Part shown: piece after piece, positions 42,297 through 50,556 of the stretch
How positions within the stretch are numbered: the stretch's first letter is position 1
Layout of the letters: each line of letters opens with the position of its first letter
Source of the DNA: an uncultured Candidatus Binatia bacterium
Lineage (GTDB): Bacteria; Desulfobacterota; Binatia; UBA9968; JAJDTQ01
Assembly: GCA_958295985.1 (NCBI GenBank)
Contig: OY282432.1
Coordinates: forward strand, 992,001 to 1,056,000
Direction of reading: 5' to 3'
DNA: 64,000 nucleotides
The notes under the pieces: model-generated
What the model was told of the DNA's origin: nothing
The model's database searches: none
The model's input: the letters and a program-made list of their open reading frames with translations, nothing else
Translations under genes and position numbers: made by a program

Positions 42297-44009
42297 ATGT
42301 CGAGGTGGTTCACGTCTCGCCAGACCGAATACGCCATCCCGGGCGTGCTGCTGGCGATCCTCATCGCCCTGCTCGTGCTGCCGCCGATCTGGTTTCTGGT
42401 GCAGGGCAGCCTGTATACCACCAACGCCGATTTCAGCCGGGGCGAGTTGACGCTCCAGTACTATCACCGGCTGGTCCAGGAGCCCGCGCTCTTCACCAGC
42501 AGTATGAACTCGACGGTCTTCGCCGTCGGCAGCTCGGTGGTGGCGCTTCTGTTCGGAGCCATGCTGGCCTGGGTGGTGGAGCGCACCAACGCGGCCTTCA
42601 AGGCGCTGGCCTATCTCACGACGATCATTTCCCTGGGAACCCCGTTCATCCTCTATGTGAGCGCGTGGCTGTTCCTGCTCGGCAAGGCGGGCCCGATCAA
42701 CGATCTGTACCGCATGGTCACCGGCAGCAACGGGGTTCTGATCAACGTCTACTCCATGAGCGGCATGATCCTGGTCGAAGGGTTTTTGTGGTCACCGCTG
42801 GTCTTCCTGCTGCTCTCTGCCACCTTCCGCACCAGCAACCCGGAGTATGAAGAGGCCGCGCGCATCTGCGGCGCCAGCGTGTGGGACACGATCAGGCGGA
42901 TCACCCTCAAGCTGGCGTTGCCCTCGGTGCTGGCGCTGGCCCTGCTGGTTTTCATCCGCGCCATCGAGGCGTTCGAGGTGCCGGCGCTGGTGGGGCTTCC
43001 GGGAAAGATCAACGTGCTGACCACCGACATCTATCTCGACCTGTCGGACGTGGTGCCCCCGGACTTCGGGCACGCCAGCTCGTTTTCGGTCTTCCTGCTG
43101 GTGATCGTGGGCATACTGCTGGCCTTCTACAACCGGCTGTCGAAAAGCGCCGACCGCTATCACACGGTGACCGGCAAGGGGTATCGTGCCCGCATCTTCG
43201 ACCTCGGCAGGGGCCGGCATATCGCCACCGCCATCGTCCTGATCAATTTTTTCGTGATCCTGGTGTTGCCGCTGCTGGCGCTGCTCTGGGCGTCGTTCCT
43301 GCCGTTCTTCCAGCCGGTCCGGCTGAGGGGATTCTCCCTCTTTACGCTTGAGAACTACCAGGCGGTGCTGAACGCGGACTACTATCTGGGGTTGCTCTGG
43401 AACACCCTGTTCGTCGCCGCCGTCTCGGCCACGGCCGCCATGGCCATTACCCTGGTGGCCGGGTGGTTCGCGGCGCGCCGCAAGAGCGGCGCATGGGTTC
43501 TCGACCAGCTCGCCACCATGCCGCTGATCTTCCCCGGGATCGTCTTGGGGGTGGCGGTGATGCAGATCTACCTCCAGGTGCCCATCCCCATCTACGGCAC
43601 GGTATGGATCCTGGTCATCGCCTTCGTGATCCGCTATCTGCCCTACGGCATGCGCTATTCCTACGCGGGCATGCTGCAGATCCATCATGAGCTGGAAGAA
43701 GCCGCCGGGGTCTGCGGCGCCAGCCCCATGACCACCCTGCGCCGCATCGTCGCGCCGCTGCTGGCGCCGGCGGTGCTGTCCGGCTGGCTGTTCATCTTTC
43801 TTCTAGCGGCGCGCGTGCTGTCGCTGCCGATCCTGCTGTCGGGACCGGACGCACAGATGGTCGCGGTGGAAATGTTCGATCTTTGGACCAACGGGCAGAG
43901 TACCGAGCTGGCCGCCCTGGGACTGGTCTGGACCGCGGTCATGACCGTGATCGCGAGTCTGTTCTACTACACGGCGCGCCAGACCGGCGCCACTGCCTAC
44001 GGCAACTGA
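42297..44009 (+). CDS. ABC transporter permease, two fused domains
   Basis: 570 residues. Two binding-protein-dependent permease domains are joined, each with its ATPase-contact EAA loop: EEAARICGASVWDTIRR and EEAAGVCGASPMTTLRR. About twelve transmembrane segments, as in FbpB/SfuB-type iron(III) permeases. It partners the binding protein 140 bases upstream and the ATPase at 46252. The start ATG has a modest purine-rich site (CGGAGGCCGGCCAG). Confidence 0.9.
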   Translation: MSRWFTSRQTEYAIPGVLLAILIALLVLPPIWFLVQGSLYTTNADFSRGELTLQYYHRLVQEPALFTSSMNSTVFAVGSSVVALLFGAMLAWVVERTNAAFKALAYLTTIISLGTPFILYVSAWLFLLGKAGPINDLYRMVTGSNGVLINVYSMSGMILVEGFLWSPLVFLLLSATFRTSNPEYEEAARICGASVWDTIRRITLKLALPSVLALALLVFIRAIEAFEVPALVGLPGKINVLTTDIYLDLSDVVPPDFGHASSFSVFLLVIVGILLAFYNRLSKSADRYHTVTGKGYRARIFDLGRGRHIATAIVLINFFVILVLPLLALLWASFLPFFQPVRLRGFSLFTLENYQAVLNADYYLGLLWNTLFVAAVSATAAMAITLVAGWFAARRKSGAWVLDQLATMPLIFPGIVLGVAVMQIYLQVPIPIYGTVWILVIAFVIRYLPYGMRYSYAGMLQIHHELEEAAGVCGASPMTTLRRIVAPLLAPAVLSGWLFIFLLAARVLSLPILLSGPDAQMVAVEMFDLWTNGQSTELAALGLVWTAVMTVIASLFYYTARQTGATAYGN

Positions 44010-44033
44010 TCCATCGACGATCGACCGACGCAC

Positions 44034-46259
44034 ATGAACTCGGGAAATTCCCCATCATCACGACCCGCACTGAACCCACGCCCCGACGTGGAGGCGCTGC
44101 TCGACCCGCACAACGTGGTCATCGTCGGCGCCACCGACAAGCCGGGGAACTGGGCTCAGCGCTGCTGGCGCAATCTCGGCCGTTACGGCTATGGCGGCTC
44201 GGTCTATCCGCTCAACCCGAGGCGCGAGGAGGTCTGGGGCACGCGGTGCTATACGGGCTACTCCGAGCTGCCCGAGCCACCCGACCATCTGGCGGTGTTC
44301 GTGCCGGCGCCGTTCGTGGAGGCGACCCTGCGCGAGGGGGCGGCCGCGGGGGCGCGCAGCGCGACGGTGGTGTCGGCCGGTTTCGACGAAGCGCCCGATC
44401 CCGTTGCCGTCGAGCGCGGCAGGCAACTCTCCGCTGCCATCGCAGAGTTGGGGATCGCGGTTTCCGGGCCCAACTGCCTCGGCAACTTCAACGGCCGCGC
44501 CAAATTCGTCACCATGACCGACAACCGGCCGCAGCGCGCCGAACCCGGCCCCATCGCCATCGTCGGGCAGTCGGGCGGATTGGTGATGGCGCTCAAGCGT
44601 ACGCTCGAAGAGCGTGGCATGGACGTGGGCTATATCGTCACCAGCGGCAACGAGGCCGGGCTCAAGACCGCGGACTACATCGAGTATTTCGCGGCCGACC
44701 CGCAGACCCGGGTGATCGTCTCGTATCTGGAAGCGGTACGCGAGCCGCACCGGTTCCTGGCCGCCTGCGCCGCGGCGAGGGAGGCCGGAAAGCCGGTGAT
44801 CGTGGTCAAGCTCGGGACGTCGGACAACGGCCGGGCGGCCGCTCTGGCCCATACGGGCGCCCTCGCCGGGTCCATCGCCGCCTTCGACGCCATCGCCGGC
44901 GACGCCGGCGCGGTTCGCGTGGCTACCCTCGACGACGTGGTGGAGATGGCGGAGTACCTGCTGCACGCCCGGCTGCCCAAGGGCGACGGGTTGGGCGCCA
45001 TGACCTTCTCCGGCGGCCTGCGCGGCGTGCTGCTGGACCAGGCCGCGGCCCACGGCCTGTCCTTTCCGCCGCTTGCCGCCAAGACCCGCAAGCGCCTGGG
45101 AAAGCTGCTCGGCGTCGGCACCGTCATCGGCAATCCGCTGGACTCGGGCTTTGGCGCGCTGACCAGCCGCGAGACTTACATCCGTTGCGTCGAGGCCATG
45201 CTGGATGACCCCGGGGTGGACACGCTGCTGCTGCAGGAGGAGTTGCTGCGGAGCCCCGAGGCCGGGGACAAGGAGCACAACATGCGGGCCGTCAACGCGC
45301 TGGCGGCCCGGGCGCGCAAGCCCATCGCCTTCGTCACCATGATCTCGCACGGCCTGAACGACTATGCCCGCAACTTGCGCGACGGCCTGCGCCACGTGGC
45401 GTTCCTGCAGGAAGCGGACAAGTCGCTGCGCACGGTCCGGTCCGTCATCTCCTACGCCATGCGGTCTTCGAAGAAGGCGGCCGCAAAGCGGCGCGACAAG
45501 CCGGCTCCACCGGCAGCGGTGCGGCGATTGCTGGAGCAGACCGGCGACAGGCCCGGCCCGACGCCGCTGTCGGAAGTCGAGTCCAAGGCGTTGCTCCGGG
45601 CCTACGGCCTTCGGACCCCCAGGGAGCGGCTGGCCGGAAGCGCCGCGGAGGCAGCGCGGGTCGCCCGCGCTATCGGATTCCCGGTGGTGTTGAAGGCCGT
45701 GGGGGCCGACCTGACGCACAAGTCCGACGCGGGCGGCGTGCTGCTGAACAACGGAACCGTGAGCGCCGTGCGCCAGGGCCATGGCACGATCCTGCGCAGC
45801 GTCGCGCGCAAGGCCAAGGGAGTCGCTATCGAGGGCGTGCTGGTGGCCGAGCAGGTGGCCGGAGACCTGGAACTGGTCATCGGCGCCTCGCGCGATCCGG
45901 AGATGGGAACGATGGTGATGTTCGGATCGGGCGGGGTGGCCCTGGAGCTCTATCGCGACGTCGCCTTTGCCGCCCCCACCCTCGATGAGGCCGGCGTCGC
46001 CGCCCTGGTCGCGCGCACCAGGGCCGCGCGGCTGATCGACGGGTACCGGGGAGCGCCGGCCCTGGACCGAAAGGCGCTGGTCAAGGCGTTGATGGCGGTG
46101 TCGCGGCTCGCCTGTGACCTCGGTGACCGGCTCGAATCCATCGACGTCAACCCCTTTGTGCTGCGCCGGAGGGGCGGCATCGCCCTCGACGCCCTGGTGG
46201 TGCTGGCCGCTGCGGGTCGTGACGGTCCGGCCCCGGATAGAAAGCCATGCCATGCTTGA
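44034..46259 (+). CDS. ADP-forming acyl-CoA synthetase (Acd-type)
   Basis: 741 residues. CoA-binding Rossmann domain (VVIVGATDKPGNWAQR, 28-43), a succinyl-CoA-ligase-like domain with the phosphohistidine site LAHTGALAGS (H273), and a C-terminal ATP-grasp domain (about 520-735, THKSDAGGVLLN). Acd enzymes make ATP from acyl-CoA or, in reverse, activate acids to acyl-CoA. The start lies 25 bases after the permease stop and its end overlaps the ATPase gene by eight bases, so it is firmly inside the transporter operon. This suggests the transporter imports an organic acid that is activated here. It could also be a protein acetyltransferase-like fusion, but no GNAT domain is seen. Confidence 0.85.
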   Translation: MNSGNSPSSRPALNPRPDVEALLDPHNVVIVGATDKPGNWAQRCWRNLGRYGYGGSVYPLNPRREEVWGTRCYTGYSELPEPPDHLAVFVPAPFVEATLREGAAAGARSATVVSAGFDEAPDPVAVERGRQLSAAIAELGIAVSGPNCLGNFNGRAKFVTMTDNRPQRAEPGPIAIVGQSGGLVMALKRTLEERGMDVGYIVTSGNEAGLKTADYIEYFAADPQTRVIVSYLEAVREPHRFLAACAAAREAGKPVIVVKLGTSDNGRAAALAHTGALAGSIAAFDAIAGDAGAVRVATLDDVVEMAEYLLHARLPKGDGLGAMTFSGGLRGVLLDQAAAHGLSFPPLAAKTRKRLGKLLGVGTVIGNPLDSGFGALTSRETYIRCVEAMLDDPGVDTLLLQEELLRSPEAGDKEHNMRAVNALAARARKPIAFVTMISHGLNDYARNLRDGLRHVAFLQEADKSLRTVRSVISYAMRSSKKAAAKRRDKPAPPAAVRRLLEQTGDRPGPTPLSEVESKALLRAYGLRTPRERLAGSAAEAARVARAIGFPVVLKAVGADLTHKSDAGGVLLNNGTVSAVRQGHGTILRSVARKAKGVAIEGVLVAEQVAGDLELVIGASRDPEMGTMVMFGSGGVALELYRDVAFAAPTLDEAGVAALVARTRAARLIDGYRGAPALDRKALVKALMAVSRLACDLGDRLESIDVNPFVLRRRGGIALDALVVLAAAGRDGPAPDRKPCHA

Positions 46260-47364
46260 GATCGAGCGGCTGACCAAGATTTTCGCCAACACCACGGACG
46301 CCATCGCGGGTGGTATCCGCAATGCCTCCTTCTCGCTGGAGAACGGCACGTTCTTTACGCTGCTGGGGCCCTCGGGGTGTGGCAAGACCACCACGTTGCG
46401 GTGTCTGGCCGGGCTGGAGACCCCCGATGAGGGCCGGGTCGCGGTGGAGGGCGACGTGCTGTTCGATTCCGCCGCCGGTATCAATGTGCCCATGAACCGG
46501 CGGGAGGTGGGCATGGTGTTCCAGTCCTATGCCATCTGGCCTCACATGACCGTGGCCGAGAACGTCGCCTTTCCGCTGACCGTTGCGAAAGACCGCCGGT
46601 ACTCGCGGAGCGAGGTCGAGGAGGCCGTGGACCAGGCCTTGCGGACCGTGGATCTGGCCGGCTTCCAGTCCCGCCCGGCCACCCGCCTTTCAGGCGGCCA
46701 ACAGCAGCGCGTCGCCCTGGCCCGCTCCATCGTCAAGACCCCGCGCCTGCTGCTCCTGGACGAGCCCCTCTCCAACCTCGACGCCCAACTGCGCGAGGAG
46801 ATGCGGGTCGAGCTCAAGCGCCTGCAACGGCAGATCGGCATCACCACCGTCTACGTCACCCACGATCAGGCCGAGGCCCTGACCCTGTCCGATCAGATAG
46901 CCGTCATCGACCAGGCCAACGTCATCCAGACCGGCACGCCGCGGGAGATCTACTTTCGGCCGGCCAACGATTTCGTCGCCAAGTTCGTCGGCAGCACCAA
47001 CCTGCTGGACGGCAAGGTCGTCCGGACCGAGGGAGACACTGTGGAAGTGGAGGTCGCCGCCGGCCGCCGGCTGGTCTGCCTGAAGAGCGGGGTGATGCAG
47101 GCGGGAGAGGAGGTGGCCGTCTCCATCCGGCCCGAAACCATCCGGCTGTCAGCGGCTGAGGCGGAGCGGAGAGAGGGTGGCAACAGGCTGTCGGGCACGG
47201 TCCGCAACGTGGCCTTCCTCGGCGACGCCTGCCGGATCGATGTCCAGGTCGGCGAAAGGCTCCTTCAGGTCAAGGGGGCGCCGGATTTCGCGGTGCCCGA
47301 CAACGTCGAAGTCGCCCTCGTGTTCGAGGCGAGCAACACGTTGGCGGTGCCGAAGGCCGGGTAG
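46252..47364 (+). CDS. ABC transporter ATP-binding protein, FbpC/PotA-like
   Basis: 370 residues. Walker A GPSGCGKTT, signature LSGGQQQR, Walker B LLLLDEP and the H-loop THDQAEAL are all intact. The C-terminal about 120 residues form a TOBE-type regulatory domain, common in iron(III), polyamine and sugar importers. It hydrolyses ATP to drive the fused permease. The start MLEIERL overlaps the synthetase stop, giving translational coupling. An upstream in-frame extension lies within the synthetase gene and is rejected. Confidence 0.93.
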   Translation: MLEIERLTKIFANTTDAIAGGIRNASFSLENGTFFTLLGPSGCGKTTTLRCLAGLETPDEGRVAVEGDVLFDSAAGINVPMNRREVGMVFQSYAIWPHMTVAENVAFPLTVAKDRRYSRSEVEEAVDQALRTVDLAGFQSRPATRLSGGQQQRVALARSIVKTPRLLLLDEPLSNLDAQLREEMRVELKRLQRQIGITTVYVTHDQAEALTLSDQIAVIDQANVIQTGTPREIYFRPANDFVAKFVGSTNLLDGKVVRTEGDTVEVEVAAGRRLVCLKSGVMQAGEEVAVSIRPETIRLSAAEAERREGGNRLSGTVRNVAFLGDACRIDVQVGERLLQVKGAPDFAVPDNVEVALVFEASNTLAVPKAG

Positions 47365-47498
47365 AGCGCCTCGACCGCAAATCGCAGGCGCCGATAGACA
47401 GAAAGCGCGGTGCGCGATCTTAACCGGAAGGCGGCAGCGGTCGCGGACATGAGAATGTTGCTCCGGTGTCTTTGGCCCCCAGGTTACGGGATCGAAGG

Positions 47499-48305
47499 TT
47501 ACCGGGCACGCTCTGCGCCCCAGTACCCGTGAAAGTGATGCACCGGGCTGTGCCCTGCCCCGATGGTGAACGCTCGGCGGATCGCCTCGGTGATGAACTC
47601 CTTGGCCTCGAGAACCGCGGTCTCCAGAGGCTTGTTCCGGGCCAGGCCGCTGGCCAGCGCCGCCGAATACGTGCAGCCGGTGCCGTGGGTGTTTCTCGTC
47701 CGAATTCGCGGGGCCGGGAACTCCTGGAAGACGGCGCCGTCATAGAACAGATCGGTGGCGGGTCCCCTTCGGTGACCCCCCTTGACCACGACGCTGCCGG
47801 CGCCTGTGCCCACGATGCGCTTGGCCATTTCCCGGATGGCGCGCACGCCGGTCCCCTGCACGCCCGTCAGCGCTTGCGCCTCGGGGAGGTTGGGGGTGAC
47901 CACCGTGGCCAGAGGGAACAGGCGGGTCCGTAACGTCCGTACCGCGTCTGGACGCAGGAGCACGTGCCCTCCCTTGGCTACCATCACCGGGTCCACTACC
48001 AGGTGCTCGACTCCGTGCGCCACGACCCGGTCGGCCACCGCGCGGATGATGCGGGCGTTGACGAGCATGCCGGTCTTGGCCGCGTCGGCGCCGATGTCCT
48101 CCATGACGGCGTCGATCTGGGCGGCGACGAGGGGCGCCGGCGTTTCGAGGACTCGAGTCACACCGGTGGTGTTCTGGGCTGTGATGGCGGTGACCACCGA
48201 CGTGCCGTAGACCCCCAGGGCGGCAAAGGTCTTGAGGTCGGCCTGCAGGCCGGCTCCGGCTCCCGAATCCGAGCCGGCGATGGTCAGCGCTTTGTATATC
48301 TTCAC
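47499..48305 (-). CDS. thiD: Hydroxymethylpyrimidine/phosphomethylpyrimidine kinase
   Basis: 268 residues from GTG 48305 (AGGGA eight bases upstream). The ribokinase-like fold shows ALTIAGSDSGAGAGLQADLK (6-25) and the C-terminal anion hole NTHGTGCTYSAALASGLA with the catalytic Asp position replaced by the usual Cys-containing GTGC motif of ThiD. It phosphorylates HMP and HMP-P in thiamine synthesis. No other thi gene and no TPP riboswitch is visible upstream, so it may be a salvage enzyme expressed separately. Confidence 0.93.
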   Translation of the reverse strand: MKIYKALTIAGSDSGAGAGLQADLKTFAALGVYGTSVVTAITAQNTTGVTRVLETPAPLVAAQIDAVMEDIGADAAKTGMLVNARIIRAVADRVVAHGVEHLVVDPVMVAKGGHVLLRPDAVRTLRTRLFPLATVVTPNLPEAQALTGVQGTGVRAIREMAKRIVGTGAGSVVVKGGHRRGPATDLFYDGAVFQEFPAPRIRTRNTHGTGCTYSAALASGLARNKPLETAVLEAKEFITEAIRRAFTIGAGHSPVHHFHGYWGAERAR

Positions 48306-48349
48306 TGAAAGGGTCCCTGAACCGAGTCTCAACAGATTAGTGCCATGCA

Positions 48350-48367
48350 TGTCAAATAGGGTTGACA
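48350..48367. promoter_or_regulatory. Back-to-back -35 boxes between thiD and the 48410 gene
   Basis: TGTCAA-ATAGGG-TTGACA: a perfect TTGACA faces each way. To the right a GGCATA/CATACT region lies 17-19 bases away; to the left no good -10 is seen. The palindrome could equally be a regulator site. Confidence 0.4.
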
Positions 48368-48409
48368 TCCCCCCGTTTCCGGGTGGCATACTCTGCCACG
48401 GGTGATGCC

Positions 48410-48979
48410 ATGACAAATATCCTTTCAAAAGACCGTTTACAGGGGTTTTTCCTCGATATGACGCAACGATGCTTCGGCGAGCTGGGAATCCGCGATACCG
48501 AGGTGACGGGGTACGTGGCGGACGTGCTGACGGAGTTCGCCCGCAGTGACCGCCTGTATCGCTTGCGCTCCCGCAGGAACCACAGGCCCGACAGCGTGGT
48601 GGAGATGTTGGTGGAGGACGAGGCAACGTTCTCGCGTGAGAACCCCCTCATGCAGGAACGGCGGCTGCGGAAGTATATGGGGGATTATACGTTGTTCATG
48701 AGCGGGATCTTCCGTTCTCATGTCGAGCGCGGCGGCTATCTGGACTATTACCTGAAGGAAGGCAGCCGCTCCTACTGGAAGGTGTCCGAAGTGGACCTCT
48801 CGCTCTACCGGACCGGGTTCCTGCTCTTCCAGGAGCTCTCCGAGAAGTTCGAGTACTTCTCCGGGGCGCTCGATTACATGCACAAGACCTATTTCGCGGC
48901 CTCGTCCAAGAAGGATCCGTTCTCCGGTTTCCTGAAGCAGATCGAAGGATGGATGAAGGTGAACGTAACCGACAACTGA
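48410..48979 (+). CDS. Conserved-looking protein of unknown function
   Basis: 189 residues from ATG 48410. It is mostly helical and charged, without signal peptide, membrane segment or cysteine motif. Typical stretches are EVTGYVADVLTEFARSD, YMGDYTLFMSGIFRSHVERG and FQELSEKFEYFSGALDYM. I do not recognise a named family. It ends three bases before the proposed mltG start (or overlaps it by 31 bases if mltG starts at 48949), so the two are very likely cotranscribed. The even helical pattern suggests a soluble cytoplasmic or membrane-associated regulator. Confidence 0.8.
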   Translation: MTNILSKDRLQGFFLDMTQRCFGELGIRDTEVTGYVADVLTEFARSDRLYRLRSRRNHRPDSVVEMLVEDEATFSRENPLMQERRLRKYMGDYTLFMSGIFRSHVERGGYLDYYLKEGSRSYWKVSEVDLSLYRTGFLLFQELSEKFEYFSGALDYMHKTYFAASSKKDPFSGFLKQIEGWMKVNVTDN

Positions 48980-48981
48980 CG

Positions 48982-50016
48982 GTGCCGGTGTCCCCCCTCA
49001 CCAGTCGTAGAGACCTGCTCGTTGCCGGCGGTCTCCTTCTTCTCGCCGTTCTTTTCGTTCTCGGTTACGTGGCCGCGTTTCTGTGGACCCCGTATCACGG
49101 CCATTCATCGGTTGCGGAGATCGAAATCCGGCGCGACGACACGTTTACGGCCGTGGCCCGGGAACTCGGCGAAAAGGGCGTTGTCTCCCAGCCCCGGCTG
49201 TTCGTGTTCTGGACCTGGCTTTGCGGGCTCGATACGAAAGTGCATCGCGGCCTGTACCGCTTCGAGGGCGCGGTATCGCCACGGTCGGTGCTCGACGGAC
49301 TCGTCCGTGGCAGGACCGTCTTCTACAAGGTCACCATTCCCGAAGGGTTCACGGTCCGGCAGATCGGCGGGTTGCTCGAACGAACAGGATTGGTGACGCC
49401 CGCGGGGTTTGCCGCAGCGGTGAGCGATCCGGCCGTCCTCTCCCCTCTGGGGGTCGACAGGATGGAAGGCTATCTGTTCCCCAGCACCTATCACTTCCGC
49501 GCGCTTGCCACCGAGGCAGAGATCGTCAAGACCATGTTCGCGGAGTTCAAGGATACCGTCACTCCGGACATGGTCGCGCGCGCCCGGGAACTCGGCATGA
49601 CCCGGCACGAGTTGGTAACCCTGGCGTCCATTATCGAGAAGGAAGCCGGATCCGGTGACGAGATGCCGCTGGTCTCCGCGGTCTTCCACAACCGCTTGAA
49701 GCGGGGTATGCGGCTTCAGAGCGATCCGACGGTCATCTACGGTTTGGAGAATTTCAACGGGAACCTGACGCGCGAGGATCTTCGGAGCCCCAGTCCCTAC
49801 AACACCTACAAGATCCGCGGCTTGCCCCCGGGTCCTATCGCCAATCCCGGTTTGGCGGCCATGAAGGCGGCGCTATTTCCGGCAGCGGTCGGATATCTGT
49901 ATTTCGTGTCCAGGAACGACGGCAGCCACCACTTTTCCCGAAGCCTGCGGGAGCACAACGTGGCGGTCAGGAAATATCAGAAGAACCGTCGCGCCGGGAC
50001 GCGGAAAACGCCGTAG
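48982..50016 (+). CDS. mltG: Endolytic murein transglycosylase MltG
   Basis: 344 residues from GTG 48982; ATG 48949 is possible and would overlap the upstream gene by 31 bases. One N-terminal membrane anchor (about 11-34) and a LysM-like subdomain precede the catalytic YceG domain, with LASIIEKEAG holding the catalytic glutamate, FHNRLKRGMRLQSDPTVIYG and the C-terminal SPYNTYKIRGLPPGPIANPG. It cleaves nascent glycan strands in the periplasm and ends their growth. Confidence 0.92.
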   Translation: MPVSPLTSRRDLLVAGGLLLLAVLFVLGYVAAFLWTPYHGHSSVAEIEIRRDDTFTAVARELGEKGVVSQPRLFVFWTWLCGLDTKVHRGLYRFEGAVSPRSVLDGLVRGRTVFYKVTIPEGFTVRQIGGLLERTGLVTPAGFAAAVSDPAVLSPLGVDRMEGYLFPSTYHFRALATEAEIVKTMFAEFKDTVTPDMVARARELGMTRHELVTLASIIEKEAGSGDEMPLVSAVFHNRLKRGMRLQSDPTVIYGLENFNGNLTREDLRSPSPYNTYKIRGLPPGPIANPGLAAMKAALFPAAVGYLYFVSRNDGSHHFSRSLREHNVAVRKYQKNRRAGTRKTP

Positions 50017-50143
50017 GGAACGCCCCGGAGCTTTCCCGGAACAAATCCGATGGAAACGGAATCGGCTGCCCCGGCGCCCCGCCGCCGCAGTTTTCAACAA
50101 CGTGCTCTACCGGTTGGATTCCGAAGGCTGCTAAGCTGGTCTG

Positions 50144-50488
50144 ATGACCGTGCCCATGGAGCCGGTGGAGGTGAACGACATCCTGGGCGTACCGAAGGAA
50201 CTGGTGCGAAGCCCGGACACGTTTGCCCTGCGCGTCAAGGGCGATACCATGATCGAGGAGCAGATCCGGGACGGCGACCTCATCCTGGTGCAGTCGACGC
50301 CCACGGCGCGGGAAGGCGACACCGTGCTTGTCCTGGTCCGGGGCGAGGCCACGGTCAAGCGGTTCCACCGTCAGGGCCGGAAAGTGCTGCTGCGGCCCGC
50401 CAACGAGCGGCTCGCCCCCATCGTCGCCGAGGAAGAAGACGTGGAGATCCGCGGCGTGGTGGTCGCGGTCATCCGCAAGTATGGATAG
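50144..50488 (+). CDS. Stand-alone LexA-like (S24) C-terminal domain, Ser replaced by Thr
   Basis: 114 residues, matching only the C-terminal half of LexA: FALRVKGDTMIEEQIRDGDLILVQ (27-50) and ATVKRFHRQGRKVLLRPAN (69-87). The serine of the G-x-S-M motif is Thr35 (codon ACC), while the lysine partner is kept (K72 in TVKRF). The winged-helix DNA-binding half and the Ala-Gly cleavage site are absent, and the 127 bases upstream do not encode them. It cannot act as a classical SOS repressor. It might be an inactive dimerisation partner of the true LexA, an UmuD-like remnant or a threonine protease. ATG 50156 is an alternative start. Confidence 0.8.
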   Translation: MTVPMEPVEVNDILGVPKELVRSPDTFALRVKGDTMIEEQIRDGDLILVQSTPTAREGDTVLVLVRGEATVKRFHRQGRKVLLRPANERLAPIVAEEEDVEIRGVVVAVIRKYG

Positions 50489-50556
50489 CGAACATGGTTG
50501 CAGGCCCCGCAGACCCGTACGAACTCCTCCGGAAAGCGCTATAGGAGCACATATCG

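Noticed and set aside
44058-46514. 818-codon minus-strand frame opposite the acyl-CoA synthetase
   Set aside because: Shadow of a well-supported gene, with no motif and an unlikely composition.
48302-48410. TPP riboswitch upstream of thiD
   Set aside because: The short gap contains none of the conserved thi-box pattern and is too small for the aptamer plus a promoter.
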